DNA of 64,000 bases from Stenocarpella maydis (GCA_002270565.1 NQMI01000001.1:1973-65972); one strand, 5' to 3'; shown: positions 48,769 to 60,644, counted from the stretch's first letter. Numbers and translations are program-made. The notes: generated by a model not told the origin, from the sequence alone.

Positions 48769-49416
48769 GGTGGAGGTACGGCGGGGAACTCGTCGTGGAC
48801 GCGATGGCGGTGCAGTAATAAGTTATCAACCAGCTGCAGTGGGGAAGAGAACGAGGCAAGCCAGGCAGTTTAGCTGATCGCATGTGTGTGATGTTTGTCT
48901 ATAATAAGTGGTTGGCGAGTTGGTGGTTTGGGCTGGGAAGAAGTCAAGCTCGTGGTTTGTGGGAAGAAGGCTGTCGAGGTTTGCACCTTTGGAAGCTTGG
49001 GTCCAATTCACTGGGCCACCACGGGCAGGTCGCAACCGTTTGGCATGTCGCGTCTGTCAGGAGTACGAGGGCCGCAAACAACCAAATGCCTGCTGACCTG
49101 CAATTAGTTGCCCGGTTATCAGTGTCAGCCTTCTCACATTGACGCATGCTCCCAGCTCCTTGTGAAAATCAATACGGCCGACTACTCAATAACCACTCCA
49201 ATGCCCCCCTCCCGTCAATGTTGCCAACTTGCTGCCTCTCGGCCAGGACATTGCAAGCTGGCAATGGAGCACCACACAAGCCGACAGTGCCGAGGATGCC
49301 CCGCCAGCCTCAACGCCAATGGCAGACACAAGCCAGCCTCCAGCCTTCTGCCAGCCCACCACTCCCGTCTATAACTATCACCAGACTCGTCAGAGCCTCC
49401 ACCGCGCAGGCCTACC
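48769..49416. promoter_or_regulatory. Shared divergent promoter region
   Basis: Lies between the start codons of the F-box/ankyrin gene (-) and the hydrolase gene (+), so it must contain both promoters. No TATA box or clear operator stands out. Short frames here are not convincing. Confidence 0.5.
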
Positions 49417-50322
49417 ATGATGGCTACTACAAAACACACCTTCGTCTACAAGACCCACCCGGTCCCCATTGAGCTCGACCTCTACCTCCCGTCAGCCCCG
49501 CCCGGCGACGGCAAGGGGCTGCCCCTCCTCATCTGGTTCCACGGCGGCGGGCTCCTCCAGGGCAACCGCGACGGCGTGGCACCACACCACCTCGACGGCG
49601 TCACCAGGCACGGCTACGCCCTGGTCAGCCCAGACTACCGCCTCAGCCCCCAGGCCAGCGTCGCGGAGGTGCTGGACGACGTCACGGACTGCCTGGACTG
49701 GGCCGCCACCGCGCTGCCCGCCCAGCTCGCCGCCGCCGCCCCCGCCGCCGCCGTCCCGCTGGACACGGCGCGCATCGCCGTCTCCGGCAGCTCGGCCGGC
49801 GGCTACCTGGCCCTGCTGGCCGGCCTGTACGCCACGGGGCCCGGCAGGCCAAGCGTCGTGCTGCCGATATATCCCATCACCGACCCGCTGGGCGCCTTCT
49901 TCACCACGCCGCAGCCACACCCGGCCGGCCACGTCGACAGGGCTGCCCTGGGGCCGCACCTCGACCCCGCGGCCCCCGTGCAGACGCGGACGGCCCGGGA
50001 GAACGACCCGCGGGGGCAGTTCTACTTTTATATGCTGCAGGAGGCCAACCTCGCGAGGCTGCTCCATATCAAGGACGGGGACGACACGTTCATCGTTGCG
50101 CCGCAGATCCGGAGGAGGGGCAGCTACCCGCCGACGTTTATCGTCCACGGGGATGCTGATAGGTTTGTTGGCGTGGAGCAGTCGGACGACGTCGTTGATG
50201 CGCTCAGGGACGTCGGGGCTGCCGTCGAGTATGAGAGGCCCGAGGGGTTGGACCACCTCTTTGACCACAAGGAGGACGTTGAGCTGGAGGGGTACTATGC
50301 CTTCTTGAAGAAGCATATATAG
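49417..50322 (+). CDS. Alpha/beta hydrolase (HSL/acetyl-esterase type)
   Basis: Intronless, 301 residues, cytosolic (no signal peptide). The oxyanion-hole motif HGGG is at residues 42-45. The nucleophile elbow GSSAG is at 124-128 with Ser126. The likely acid is Asp248 in HGDADRFV, and the base is His280 in GLDHLFD. This complete catalytic triad in the order Ser-Asp-His, with HGGG upstream, places it in the hormone-sensitive-lipase-like esterase family (alpha/beta hydrolase fold-3), which cleaves short-chain esters of small molecules. Natural substrate unknown. Two consecutive Met codons start the frame (49417 and 49420); either could be used. Very high GC, especially in the Ala-rich loop 100-115. 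Confidence 0.88.
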   Translation: MMATTKHTFVYKTHPVPIELDLYLPSAPPGDGKGLPLLIWFHGGGLLQGNRDGVAPHHLDGVTRHGYALVSPDYRLSPQASVAEVLDDVTDCLDWAATALPAQLAAAAPAAAVPLDTARIAVSGSSAGGYLALLAGLYATGPGRPSVVLPIYPITDPLGAFFTTPQPHPAGHVDRAALGPHLDPAAPVQTRTARENDPRGQFYFYMLQEANLARLLHIKDGDDTFIVAPQIRRRGSYPPTFIVHGDADRFVGVEQSDDVVDALRDVGAAVEYERPEGLDHLFDHKEDVELEGYYAFLKKHI

Positions 50323-51447
50323 CCGGTACTTTTCAGACGGTCTTGGAGATACTTAGGGGGTATTATTGGAACGCGCCCGTCTCCAGTTATTCGAGCGTCT
50401 CTGCCAAGCCGCGTCGTGCGAGTGCGCCCCCGGTCTGTGTTGATAGCCTGGCCGGCGACTGCAATTTGCAATGGACCACTGTTAGATTATGGGTGCTCTA
50501 ATAACTCGCTATTCGTGGCCGAGATGGACAGACCGTCAACCCAACACCGGGTGCGAACTTTTGTCACGCTGGACACAGTGCTGGATTTGACAACTGTCCA
50601 GGATAAAGCAACACACAAGGTTCATATTCAAGGCCTGTAGAGCTGCGAAAACACCAAGTGTCTCTCTGAGTATTGTGGGGGGATGTCTCAAATGATAAGC
50701 CCACTAACACATTGTTCTGGGGTGTAGGGTAACATGTTTGCTAAGCCGTAGCCTGGCTATAAAAAGGGGGCCCATTGCGCTAATTACTTCGAAAAATTTC
50801 AACTTAGAAGAATCAACTCTTTTTGCTCTATATTATATTCTGTCTATCTGGTCAGGTCCTGCATATCGTGAAACCATTGTTTCCGGTCTCCCTTCCGTCT
50901 CCTTGTTCTATACCCTCTATTCCCCTTGCTATCCTCTATCGCGTCAGAGGCTCCTCTTCTTTTGCTTATTAGAGCAAGAGGGCTCTGGCAGAACGTACTT
51001 CCTATGATCTGATCCCTGGGTGGTCCGTTTTCAACATGACTGTGTTTTCGAGGACAAATTGAGCACTTCGGCCTGCCCGACTCCGGGATTCTCCAGAACT
51101 TAGCTCCGTGATTATTGCACTCGCTCTATTTAGCATGTGTATCATCCTGCCATGATCAGCAACGCGCGGCAGATGTTGAGTCCGACGCTGCGTAATGGAG
51201 TACCCCTTACCCCATATCTGTCTTTAACTTGACACCCGGACCGACTCGGCTTGTAAGGCGGTTGCCATGAGTCGACGTCGGGGAATCAGCCGTAACTACC
51301 GTCTAATATCTGCTGGCTTGGGTGGTCAAAGGGGCTGTTGGGCCTTGCCAGTTTGCGCACACCCTGCTCATTTTAGTATACCTGTGGAGTGATTGTCTAG
51401 GCAGCTATGGTATGGCTAAGATTCCGATGGCCCTCGCAGGTATGCCA
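50323..51447. other. Intergenic between convergent genes
   Basis: Lies between the 3' ends of the hydrolase (+) and the permease (-). It includes a good TATA box (TATAAAAAGG, 50758-50767) with no recognised gene after it, and an AT-richer stretch 50760-50900. A short 89-codon frame (50738-51007) lacks domains. Confidence 0.45.
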
Positions 51448-52575
51448 TCACACAGAGTTGGAGTTGTCGGCACAGGTCCAAGCCGCAGAGCCGCCTGACA
51501 CCTTGTACAAGTTCATAATCCCGACAACTGACCCATAGGTCCCGGCAATCGTCAGAAATGTGCCCGAAACAAAAACGAATCCGCTAAAAGCGGCCATTGC
51601 CAGCCACTTCCACGACCTCTCTTGCTTGCCCTGGCTCCAATTGTCGTAGAGCCACATACATGCATAAGGCTGGAAACACATGAGCGTTCCTAGTAAAGCA
51701 CCGATGAGGGATACGAGTCCGCCGAAGACCGGGATGCCGCTGGCGATGACGTAGGCAGTGATGGCCATGCCGGAGGTACAGCCCAACCAGGTTCCCCAGT
51801 GGGTAACGGTGTTTGCTGTGAGGTGGTGGGAGCCTCGGAGGATGCGCACAAAGACGTACTTGGCCGGCAGCTTCACCCTCGTGTTAGTACTTGGTCGAGG
51901 ATAGGAGAGAAGATCATGTGGCTAGACTTACATGAAGACAAATCATGGTTGTGGCCAGAAGACCCGGGAGCGCCAGCCAATAGCAGACCTTCTTCACCAG
52001 CACTCCCGCAGACCCAAGTGCTGGCGAGGCAACGTAGGAACCGCAAAAGTAGTAGACGACGACGCCAATTGTGAGATACAAAGCTGTGACGGTCGACTGA
52101 CAGACCATCATGGATCGGTTGTAGAGTCTTGGGTCTCGCATTTCGGCGATGACTGAAAAGAAGGCAGGCGTTCCCGCGAAGGCGAAGACGAGAGACGACA
52201 CGGCCGTAATGGCCTCCGTAAATGAAGGGTTCTTGAAGAGTTTGTAATCGGACTCCCAATGGCCGGCCTGAGGCGCAGCTGCTGGCCGGTCCTGGACTCC
52301 GACGGCAATAGTGACGGTGGCGACTGAGATCACGGTCAGTGTTTGCTTGCTGTCAGGGCATGTTGGTTCGGAGAGATACTGACTGGAAGTAAGAATGCAA
52401 GCCAAGCCAGCCCAGGCGACCCAGCTGATTTTGCCCAGGGTCTGGATGCTGGAGAGTGAGAACCCGGCAATGGCTGCGAGAGCCACGAAGATGGCCGTGC
52501 AGGCTCCATGGGTTGAGACGGCGTTGAGGCCGATGGAAATCCCCAAGATGCCGGACCCGCCAACGAATATCCAGT
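51448..52575 (-). CDS. Amino-acid transporter (Aa_trans/Mtr type), 5'-truncated
   Basis: Recognisable exons on the minus strand are 52575-51932 and 51870-51448, about 355 codons. The intron between them (61 bases) has a GTAAGT donor and a perfect TACTAAC branch, phase 0. The product holds eight to nine membrane segments of the AAAP family (SWVAWAGLACIL, ITAVSSLVFAFAG, YLTIGVVVYYFCGSYV, GMAITAYVIASGIP and others) and resembles Neurospora Mtr. The left exon begins after a good acceptor (CTAAT branch, TTGCAG), so an upstream exon should exist. However, the expected first three membrane helices (about 120-150 residues) cannot be found in the next 3 kb, and the intron runs into an A/C/G homopolymer tract (about 52590-52645). 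The gene is therefore truncated at its 5' end, or its first exons are lost or misassembled. Confidence 0.7.
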
Positions 52576-55500
52576 CTGCAAGGGGGCCATTAGCAATTTT
52601 TTTTTTTGGTTTTTTTTTGGGGGGGGGGGTTTTTTGGTTTTTTTTGTTTTTGCAACACACCCCGTCTGGTTTCCTCTCTTGCCCTTCATTGGCTCGTGGC
52701 ACTTGGCGAGTGTCGAGTGATGGCCGGTGCGCATTGGGCCCTGCCTGCCGACGTCATGCACCCCATAGGTAACGCTGCATACAACACAGGCTGACTGGCT
52801 GAACTGGGTCCCAGAGCCAGCCTCAGACACGCCTCGCTCAACTCCCGAACGGTCAATGTATCTACCTACTACCCTAGGTAGCACTAGCAACATGGCTGCA
52901 TAAAAGCCTAGTCATTCCCTACAGGCTGGAACTAATAACACGCCACATGGCTTAACAAAGACACCAGGTGTTTTTATTTTTAAAATATACTCAAGTTTTA
53001 ATTACTTAAAAACCTACCCAGGTATACTTTGCAGGCTTGCCATCTTAGGCTACTTGATATGCGATGCCCTGCCACATAATAAGGATAAGTATGGAATGGT
53101 GCTTTTGTTTACGGTGTGTATGTGTGCACTTGAGATATCCTGAATTCATTAAGCAACCTGCCCAGGTAAGTACCTAGGTGCTCCTTGCCATGCATCCTAG
53201 GCAATCCCCATCGAAATCCACTCAATCATGCATTACACTAAATAAAGCCACGGTGCTTGGGTTTGTTTTGGATTCACGAGAACAAAGATCTTCACGCCTG
53301 CAGGTGCACACCAGCCTACCAAATCCCACGCACACTGCCCAAAAGAGGCAGCAACACACATTGTAAGCCCATGCTGCCTGCGCCAGGGGCCTCGTGATGC
53401 TTATGGCCTGTACCAGCTCACTGGACAACCGCCCCCGCCGCCCGCCTCGCGCATACTCCATGTCCCCTTTGATAATGTTGGACAGAGGATGTGTGCCCAC
53501 GTCGTGCAGCATTCCTAGCAACTATCCGGGAGCCCACTGTCATGGGACCTGCTACGTGGCTACACCAATGGCCTAGACTATGATCCGGGACTTCAGACAG
53601 CCCCCTGAGAGGTCGGGGAGCGTGGGGAAAGGTTTTGGGGGAGTCACACTGAGAGAAGCTGATAGGCTTCCCTTGTGTCACCGTAGTGCAGGAACAGCTT
53701 GACCACAAGCTGGCCCTCCCCGCCGGTGCACATCAAGGTTTGTTCCCCCCAGCCAGGCTACCGGTGGTCCACACTGCACAGCGGTCCACAGCGTGGGGGG
53801 TTCCTGGTAGGGCAGGAAGGCCAGGCGGCGGTTCGGCAAACTGCTTGGGACAGGCGTTTCGAGTGCTTCTAATCCTGGCCGTGCCTGTGCTTGAGACTGA
53901 CAGAGCCCAGGTGCCGGCACCTGCGCAGGCTGCAGGTAAGCCACTTGACCAGCCTCGGAAATCCCGACGGGGAGTCACTAAGTGATCCCCACGAAACAAA
54001 GACCATTTTTGTGGCCGCCGCCGCAACATTCGTACAAAGTGCCTCTACCGTGCAACTCCACTGTGGCATCGCCGGGAAAACCTAGTGGGGGGGGGGGAAG
54101 GCCAAAAGCCGAAGGCAAATAAACAGGCCCCCGCAGGCTTCGCTGCCTCGGCAGCAGTGTGGCAGAACGAGGCCAAAGCTTTCTGGACACCAGGCACGCG
54201 ATACACCACACCGTGGGGGAGGGGAGGGGGGACTGGAAGAGAATCACACCTTGAGTGTAAATAAATCTCTCGATACGGCACCCTCCCCCGCCTTTCCCCT
54301 GTCCTCCCGCGAGATTATGTAGTATAAAATCGCATCTCGCTTAACCCCCCCGGGCATCGCAGCGGCGATCCATCTGGATCTGGATCTGGAAGGATGTGTG
54401 GGCGACCACACTAATCAATATGTAGAGCGACACACCCGGAAGCCCCGGGGGAGAAAAGGGGTCCTGGGGAAGGCAAGAAAACCAAAGTCCTCCCTCTAGC
54501 GGGCCTCTTTTGGCCAACGGCCAGTCGCCTGTTGCTTGCTTGCTTGGCTGCGAAGGTCCGGGGAACATTCCACATCACACCATGCCACGAGAACAACACA
54601 ACAGGAACCCGTCCCGGGGAATCGAAGCTGGCAGCCTCCCCCCCCCTCCCCGGCGCTGGTAGGCACAGATCTGTCTGGTCTCTCTTGTTCCATCTGGCAT
54701 CTCCTGACAGGCGAGCTGGCGAGACAGGTTCACGTTTCTTGGCGGCATCATACCAAAGTACTTTGGCTAGCGTGGAAAGGGGCCCACATGGGCAGCGGCC
54801 CGTGCCGATCAATCTTTTGTAGAGCCTGTATCCGCACACACACTCTCTCTCTCTGTGCCTTGGTCGGCTCACTCTGGTTCGGGTCATGGTCTTTGCTCGG
54901 TCGGGCATCCTCCCAATCACCTATGCGCATGTATCGGTTTACCAGTCAGTGAAGCTGGCAATGGCTTTGCTCGTATTTCAGCCCACACCGTCTCTCATCC
55001 TCGGTGTCCAAAGGGGGGGAGGAGTGTATGCACAACGCAGCCTGGAGGCGCGTGCGACCTTGAAGCTTCAGCACGCACGCGCCGTTTGTCTTGGATCATG
55101 ACTTTCGTAGCTGATGAACTAGATGCCAATGGTTCGTGGCTCCGCGAAACATTAAGTGCGATCGAGGATGTCCCCGGTGGCTGTAAATACCAGACGATCC
55201 ATCTCAGGCTATGGGACAGGCACACCCACTTAGTGCAACGACAGCTACACGAGTTCCGCCTCATTCTTGTCGAGCCTCATTGACCGACATGATTCTTCAC
55301 ATTACTTGTTCTATCGGTACAGTAGGGTATCTCTCGTTTCTCATGTAGTCTCCTCTAATGATGCTGTGCCGAATGCATTTCCAAATAATATCCTTTTACT
55401 TGAACCAAGCCAACCAGACACCCCCGCAACGCCGATCGTCGATCATATGCTTTTTACTGTTGTATGCGCCCCGTGAGCCTCATGGACAAACCCAACATGT

Positions 55501-55639
55501 CGCAAATTATAAGGCGGAAGTCGCCGCCCCTCATTCTACCAGTTTAAGTCTTCGCCCTCTCACAGGCCACCCCGTCCCACCATTGGCTTGTCTTACAGCT
55601 GGTAAGCATATGTCTGTCTCATGCCACGAACACGTAGAC
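52576..55639. other. Intergenic, no gene recognised
   Basis: Begins with T/G homopolymers (52597-52647) inside the presumed permease intron. An AT-rich patch lies at about 52970-53110, then mixed GC-rich DNA with a G11 run (54087-54097). The minus strand was checked for permease N-terminal helices and none was found. Palindromic CCTAGGTA-type words lie near 52871 and 53170. Confidence 0.45.
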
Positions 55640-57668
55640 TCATCTCCCCTGGACGAACATAAGCCTCATAGGGGAGCCAAAATCCTTGTAGGCACGCACT
55701 GCAAGTACGGCAACGAAGACGGTGCCCACCAAGCCCAGAAACCAGTATTTCGGTAGGTCCGCTTTGCGCTGAGCGGGATGGCCTGCCGAAACACCCCCTC
55801 CGTCCTGGGGTGCGCCTGCCGGCTGCTCTTCAGTCTGCTCTGACGCCAGCGTAAAGCTCGTAGCAAACTTGTCCAGAAGGTCGTCGCGCTCATCCCTGGG
55901 TTGCGGAGGTCGGAAAGTAGGCTCCGCGAAAATCGTCGCTGGCGGAACCTCCGCTTGAGGCCCACCGAGCGTGCTCTCCTTGGTCCCTCGGAACGCGATC
56001 GGGTTCTGCGTCAGTCGAGGACTCCTCCTCAGCAGTGTCGTGTTCTGTTGGCTGAGAAAACGGTGCGCAGGAGCCTTAGGCGCCGGTGGGACCTTGGCCC
56101 AGAATGCTCCCGGCTTGTCATTGACGGGCGTCTCGCCGAACTTTCTTGTCTCGGGCTGGCCTGGCTTGTAGGTATTGAACGCGCGGTATTTGGACTGAGT
56201 GGGCGTCCACTCCATGGTTGGAGAGTAGTGGACCATCTCTTGGTTTGACGCACGGGGCGTGTCGGAAAGACTGAGGCTTGAAAGACCAACACCAGAGCTT
56301 TGCGGTCGCTTGGTAGGTGAGTTCGCAAAGGGATTTGGAGTCAAGGGGCGTAGGGAGGGATTAAAAGAGCTCTTCTCTGGAATAGGCTGCACGCGGTTGT
56401 AGAGTTCATCAGCAGAGAACTGCGACATAATTGCCTGAGGCTGAGGCTGAGGCTGAGATTCCCGAGTCGGTTCATGCAATATCTCGTCGAGAATGGTTGC
56501 CATACTCTTCTCCTCATTCTGTCTTATCTCAGTGGGCGTGAAGGACGGCTGAGGCGCAGGAGTAGCCCCGATGCTGGTGGCCTTCGTAGTCCACAGAGGA
56601 GTGTGGTCGACATGAATCATTCTGCTCGCAGTGAAGTAGAGGTATATCGCGGCCACAACCATTGAAGCGTGTGCTGTCATCCGGGCCGACAGTCCGGGCC
56701 CCTGTAGGTCGGATAATGGTGAAACCAACAAGGTTGTGACGAGCTTAAGAGCGAATATCAAAGCTTGGTAGCAGTAATAATTAGAAATGCCGACCAAATG
56801 CTTAGTGTTACTCTTGAATGTGTCGACCCATCTCGGATTCCACCAGATGCTCAAAGCAGAGGTCCAGAAGCTCCATTTCAAAAGTTGATCTGGGCCTGGA
56901 AGAAAGCCAACAAGGAGAGCCACTATTCTGGCCGAAAGCATCATAAATGATTTGTCGTTGGTCCGTCTGCTCTGAGCAGCGAGGCCCTGGCTTATAAGAG
57001 ACAGGTGCCACAGTAACTGGAACATGAGCGAGGCAGTCCATAGCCACTTGCCCGCAGACTGACAGTAGTAGGAGGGCGAATTGGTGGTGACGACTCGGAT
57101 CTTGGCAGTTCGGTCCAGCATGCGCCGCAGATGGTCCGTCTTTGCAGTGTATGCGGCCTTGGCCAGTTGTTCGCGAACCTTGGGCTCGCAGTCAGCGCAG
57201 CACTGGGGATACCGCATCATGAGACCCTTGTAGAATTTGTAATAGCCCTTCTCGCGCACAGCATATTCCGGATCTTCAGGGTCCTCGGGAAAGTACTGGG
57301 CCAGAGACGATATAAATAGGTGTTGGTTCTGCAGGCACTTGTCGCAGAACACTCGGCTGGAGGTAGTGGAGTGTTCCCGACGAATGGCAAACTGCGCCGG
57401 CTCGGCCTCCTTGCTGTTCTTCTTGGACGCGGGAACATCGGTGATGTCGCCTTTCTGGAACGCGACCTGTTAGTCCGAGTAGAATGGAACAGAACACACA
57501 ACACTCTCATTGGTGGCGGCCGCATGGACTCACGGTGTCAAGATGGTTGGTTGCGTTGCAGTTGTTGCACTCGAAGCGGCGCATGGAGCCATCGTACTTG
57601 GTGGCTGACTTGCGGTTGCAATAGAAGCAGGTCAAGGGCTTGTTGAGCTTTCTGGTCTGGGGCGCCAT
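55640..57668 (-). CDS. ima1: Inner nuclear membrane protein Ima1 (Samp1/NET5 family)
   Basis: Exons 57668-57534 and 57454-55640 give 649 residues. The intron has a GTGAGT donor, a CTAAC branch and a TTCCAG acceptor, phase 0, which links HLDT to KGDITDVP. The N-terminal Ima1 domain carries paired Cys motifs (CFYC at about 15-18, CNNC at about 37-40, CDKC and CADC further on) likely to bind zinc. Hydrophobic segments follow (LWTASLMFQLLWHLSLI, MLSARIVALLVGFL, ALIFALKLVTTLLV, MVVAAIYLYFTA), then a Ser/Pro-rich loop and a last membrane helix near the C-terminus (YWFLGLVGTVFVAVLAV). In fission yeast Ima1 sits in the inner nuclear membrane and helps couple heterochromatin and the cytoskeleton. Start chosen at the Met that opens the Cys motif region. 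Divergent from ALG14. Confidence 0.9.
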
Positions 57669-58280
57669 TGCGAAGACCGGACCATCGCATTGAGCTTGGA
57701 GCTCAAGGCAACCCGAGCAGAGGGGATGGGTGTTGGGGCGGGCGGAGCGTCCCGCGGGGTTGTTTTGTATTCTCCCGTCTTTGTTGGCGGGGAGAGATTC
57801 GAGGCTGCGACGAAGAATAGACAAAGTTGGAGTGGTTGCACAATGAGGTCAGCCCAAGCAGCCGGAGAGCGGTTAGGCTAGAACCCCCTGGCAAGACTCG
57901 CACAGGCCACCACCACCTGTGGGACGGACTTCACTTGGCCACTGCAGCAGCACTGGCCTTCTGCAGTGGACGGTTGTTGAAGACAGACGGTCGTCGGTTG
58001 GGCCACGGTGATTCGTCGCGAAGGGACAAGTCAGCAGACCCTCAAAGCACCCAAGTGCATGCATGCCTCGATTTGATACATAATCGCCCTTCCCGTCAAC
58101 GGAGCCGAGGGACAGAGGGCAATTGGAGGGGAGAAGCTATTTCTGAGAGTTCGTACCGTCTACTCGTTCATACAAAGACACCCTCACGCAGGGATGACTA
58201 ACACCTCAACAGGCTGTTGACTTTCGGAGCATTAAGAAGTCGGTGCAACAGCAGCACGCAGCTTCTTCTGATGGTTGTAT
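57669..58280. promoter_or_regulatory. Divergent promoter between ima1 and ALG14
   Basis: 612 bases between the two start codons; both promoters must lie here. It contains a TGCATGCATGC word (58056-58066). No TATA box seen. Confidence 0.5.
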
Positions 58281-59299
58281 ATGGGGGATCTTTTCGACAT
58301 GGCACCCGCAATTTCCGCTGGGCCTGACTCCAGGTCAGCCTCGGACGACGAGTTGCACTTGGCCCATGTCTCTGATGCTGTGGCTCTCTACGGCCTATTC
58401 ATCACGACGACGGCGTTTCTAATAATACTGGTTACCGGGCTATGCGTTATGTGCCTGGGCTTGGTCACCACCCTCAGCGGATTAATCTCACTTGGCTTGT
58501 TCCTTGCGGTAAGTCTCGTAAAGATCAGTGCGGTCCTTCATGAACTGACATGACAGCACATCAGACTCGGCACTTCTATGTTACAAAAAGCAAGGCTGTT
58601 GGTGTGCTAATAGAGCCAACGAAACCTGGGCTGGATTTGTCTCATTTGTCGGCTATATCATATCTGTACGTCTTTGGGTCTGGTGGGCACACTACAGAGA
58701 TGTCAGCGCTCGTCAAACTCAGCTTCAAGGCGAACGAGAAGCAGCACCGTCGCTATATAATCACGGACGGGGATGAGCACTCTCAAAATCAGGAGAAAGC
58801 TCTGGAGAAACTGATAAACCAATCGTGTCCGGGTGGAGCTGCTGGCACGTACGACACTATCATCGTCCCCAGGGCCCGGAAAGTCTACCAGTCCTATGCG
58901 TCCTCGATCTATACCTCTCTGAGGTGCGCACTCGACATCCTGGTTGCTTTGACGACAATACCAGCCCAGCGTGCCGGCACACCCAATTCCAAGGAGTTCC
59001 AATTTCCTCATGTCATTGTCACAAATGGGCCAGGGACTGGGTTCATCGTGGGCCTCATGGCACACATCCTCCGAGTCCTCTGTCTTGCTCCACAGGATCG
59101 GCTTAGGGTTGTCTTCGTGGAGACATGGGCGAGAACCCACAACCTGGGGCTTACTGGCAAGCTCTTCTACTGGACTGACATCCCTGACGTGTTTGTCGTC
59201 CAGTCCGAGAAACTCTCCAAGATTGTTGGCAGGCCCAGCATCGGCAATGTGAATCTGAGGTGGGCTCAGAGCCGGCGGCCTGTCCAGTCCGATAGGTAG
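58281..59299 (+). CDS. ALG14: UDP-GlcNAc transferase subunit ALG14
   Basis: Exons 58281-58508 and 58565-59299 give 320 residues. The 56-base intron has a GTAAGT donor, a CTGAC branch and an ATCAG acceptor, phase 0. The N-terminus has two membrane segments (YGLFITTTAFLIILVTGLC and LVTTLSGLISLGLFL), matching Alg14's role as the ER membrane anchor of Alg13. The second part carries the glycine-rich FGSGGHTTEM motif of the GT-B fold, then HVIVTNGPGTG, VETWARTH and the C-terminal TGKLFYW...FVVQ and VGRP...LRWAQS blocks that define the family. With Alg13 it adds the second GlcNAc to dolichol-PP-GlcNAc on the cytosolic ER face in N-glycan assembly. The upstream Met (58281) is chosen; Met at 58299 is an alternative. 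The N-terminus is longer than in yeast. Confidence 0.93.
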
Positions 59300-59415
59300 C
59301 AAAACTCACGCAGCCGTGCTGAAATTCCTTCCAATGCCGAGTAGCAATGTGCGTTACCATGCCTAGGTATAGTCTGTTATGTACAAGCTGAGCCCGACCT
59401 CGCCCTGCACGGGTT

Positions 59416-60196
59416 TCACGATGGCATGAGACGCTCAGTATCCTCTTGCTCAAGCGCCTTGTCGTCGCTGCCGAAGCTGGCATATGCCGAGTCGCGTTCA
59501 GCCTGGAGCTTCTGAGCCTCTCCCTCGGCCCACGTCTTCCACTTCTCGTATACCGCGTCTTCCAGCTCCATGCTGACCTCCAATCTCGACTTGCCGAAGT
59601 ATGCGCCGACCATGCGCGCCTCTTCCTGGGCAATACGCCTCTGGATGTCTTCTTGTTGCCGTATGTCGTACAGCTCTTTGCGCGCAACATCGTAGGCCTG
59701 CTCTTTTGACATGCCTTCCACGTTCTCCATGATCCACAGCTGCCTCTGGACGACTCTGTAATGTTGTTAGCCATGTTACCGGCCCGGCTGCACCGATCCT
59801 CTGGCCCGGCACTCACGATTCACCCGTCACTGGCACGCCTTGCTGTCTCAGGCCCTTACTCCAGTCCATGTATCTTGCGTCCTTGCCGTCGAGCTCCACA
59901 ATCACCCTTGGCCGTGCCAGCTCCCACGGGTGGTCCTTGAAGAAGTTCCGCCGCAGCTCGTCCTCTGGGAATGTGATCTGCTGGGGCTTGAAGATGTTCC
60001 GCGGGTGGCGCTGCCGTGGGTTTGGCTCGCGGTGCGGTATTGGTTTGGGACGTGTGAGGATCTCGGACGGCGGTATCCTCTCAATGACCTTGAGCCATAC
60101 TGGCGGGACTGCACGGGGCGCCCTGTTGTTACGCGGGATGGCCAGGTCGATCTTGGCCCTCTGGTAGACCCTCTGGGGCCGAAATGACCGGCCCAT
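59416..60196 (-). CDS. RSM25: Mitochondrial small-subunit ribosomal protein mS23 (Rsm25)
   Basis: Exons 60196-59817 and 59755-59416 give 239 residues. The intron has a GTGAGT donor, a GCTAAC branch and a TTACAG acceptor. It splits a Ser codon and restores [15 protein letters not shown], a conserved block. Other signatures are [25 protein letters not shown], the coiled-coil-like [23 protein letters not shown], and the N-terminal [12 protein letters not shown]. This is the fungal 37S subunit protein S25 of the mitoribosome. The 5' end of the frame extends further upstream, but the Met at 60196 matches the family start. It is divergent from a mitochondrial PPR gene. Confidence 0.93.
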
Positions 60197-60644
60197 GGCG
60201 GGCGTTTGTGGAAGCGCAGGCTCGTCTGGTTGCCGAGCGGCAGGTCGCCGTTGCCAATTACAAAAGAGAGCCGCGGGTCGGGTTCGTAATTGTCGGTTGG
60301 GAGCCCGCTGTCGTTTCGTAGTTGCGTGCTCCGAGTCCCGTCCGTGTCCTCCAAAATTTACGATGCGGCTCGGGTCGTCCAAGCATAATGCGCTGCGAGC
60401 CTTTGCTGCAGGGGAGCTTATCGGTGCTAGCTATCGATCCCCACCGCGACAACCTGGCGCACCACTACAGCGCTCGCATTTTCTAATAATGCTTCCCCAG
60501 ACTCTACACAATTCTGCACCCCCCCCCCCAATGTGAAGCTCCCGCTCTTACCTTCCCTTGTTCCGCTGCCAATACTCGCACCGCCAGTCTCATTGTTTCA
60601 TGCTGAAGACTTGGCGGTAGCAGAGCCATGATGTGGGACAGCTC
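60197..60644. promoter_or_regulatory. Bidirectional promoter of two mitochondrial genes
   Basis: 448 bases between the starts of RSM25 (-) and the PPR gene (+). It includes a C11 run (60519-60529). The arrangement suggests co-regulated mitochondrial expression, but this is inference. Confidence 0.5.

Noticed and set aside
49492..50316. 274-codon antisense frame over the hydrolase
   Set aside because: Shadow of a GC-rich gene; the + strand shows a full catalytic triad and is clearly the coding one.
12634..53175. Repeated CCTAGGTA-type palindromes (12634, 52871, 53170)
   Set aside because: Such words are widespread in related fungal genomes as far as I recall, and their number here is not striking.
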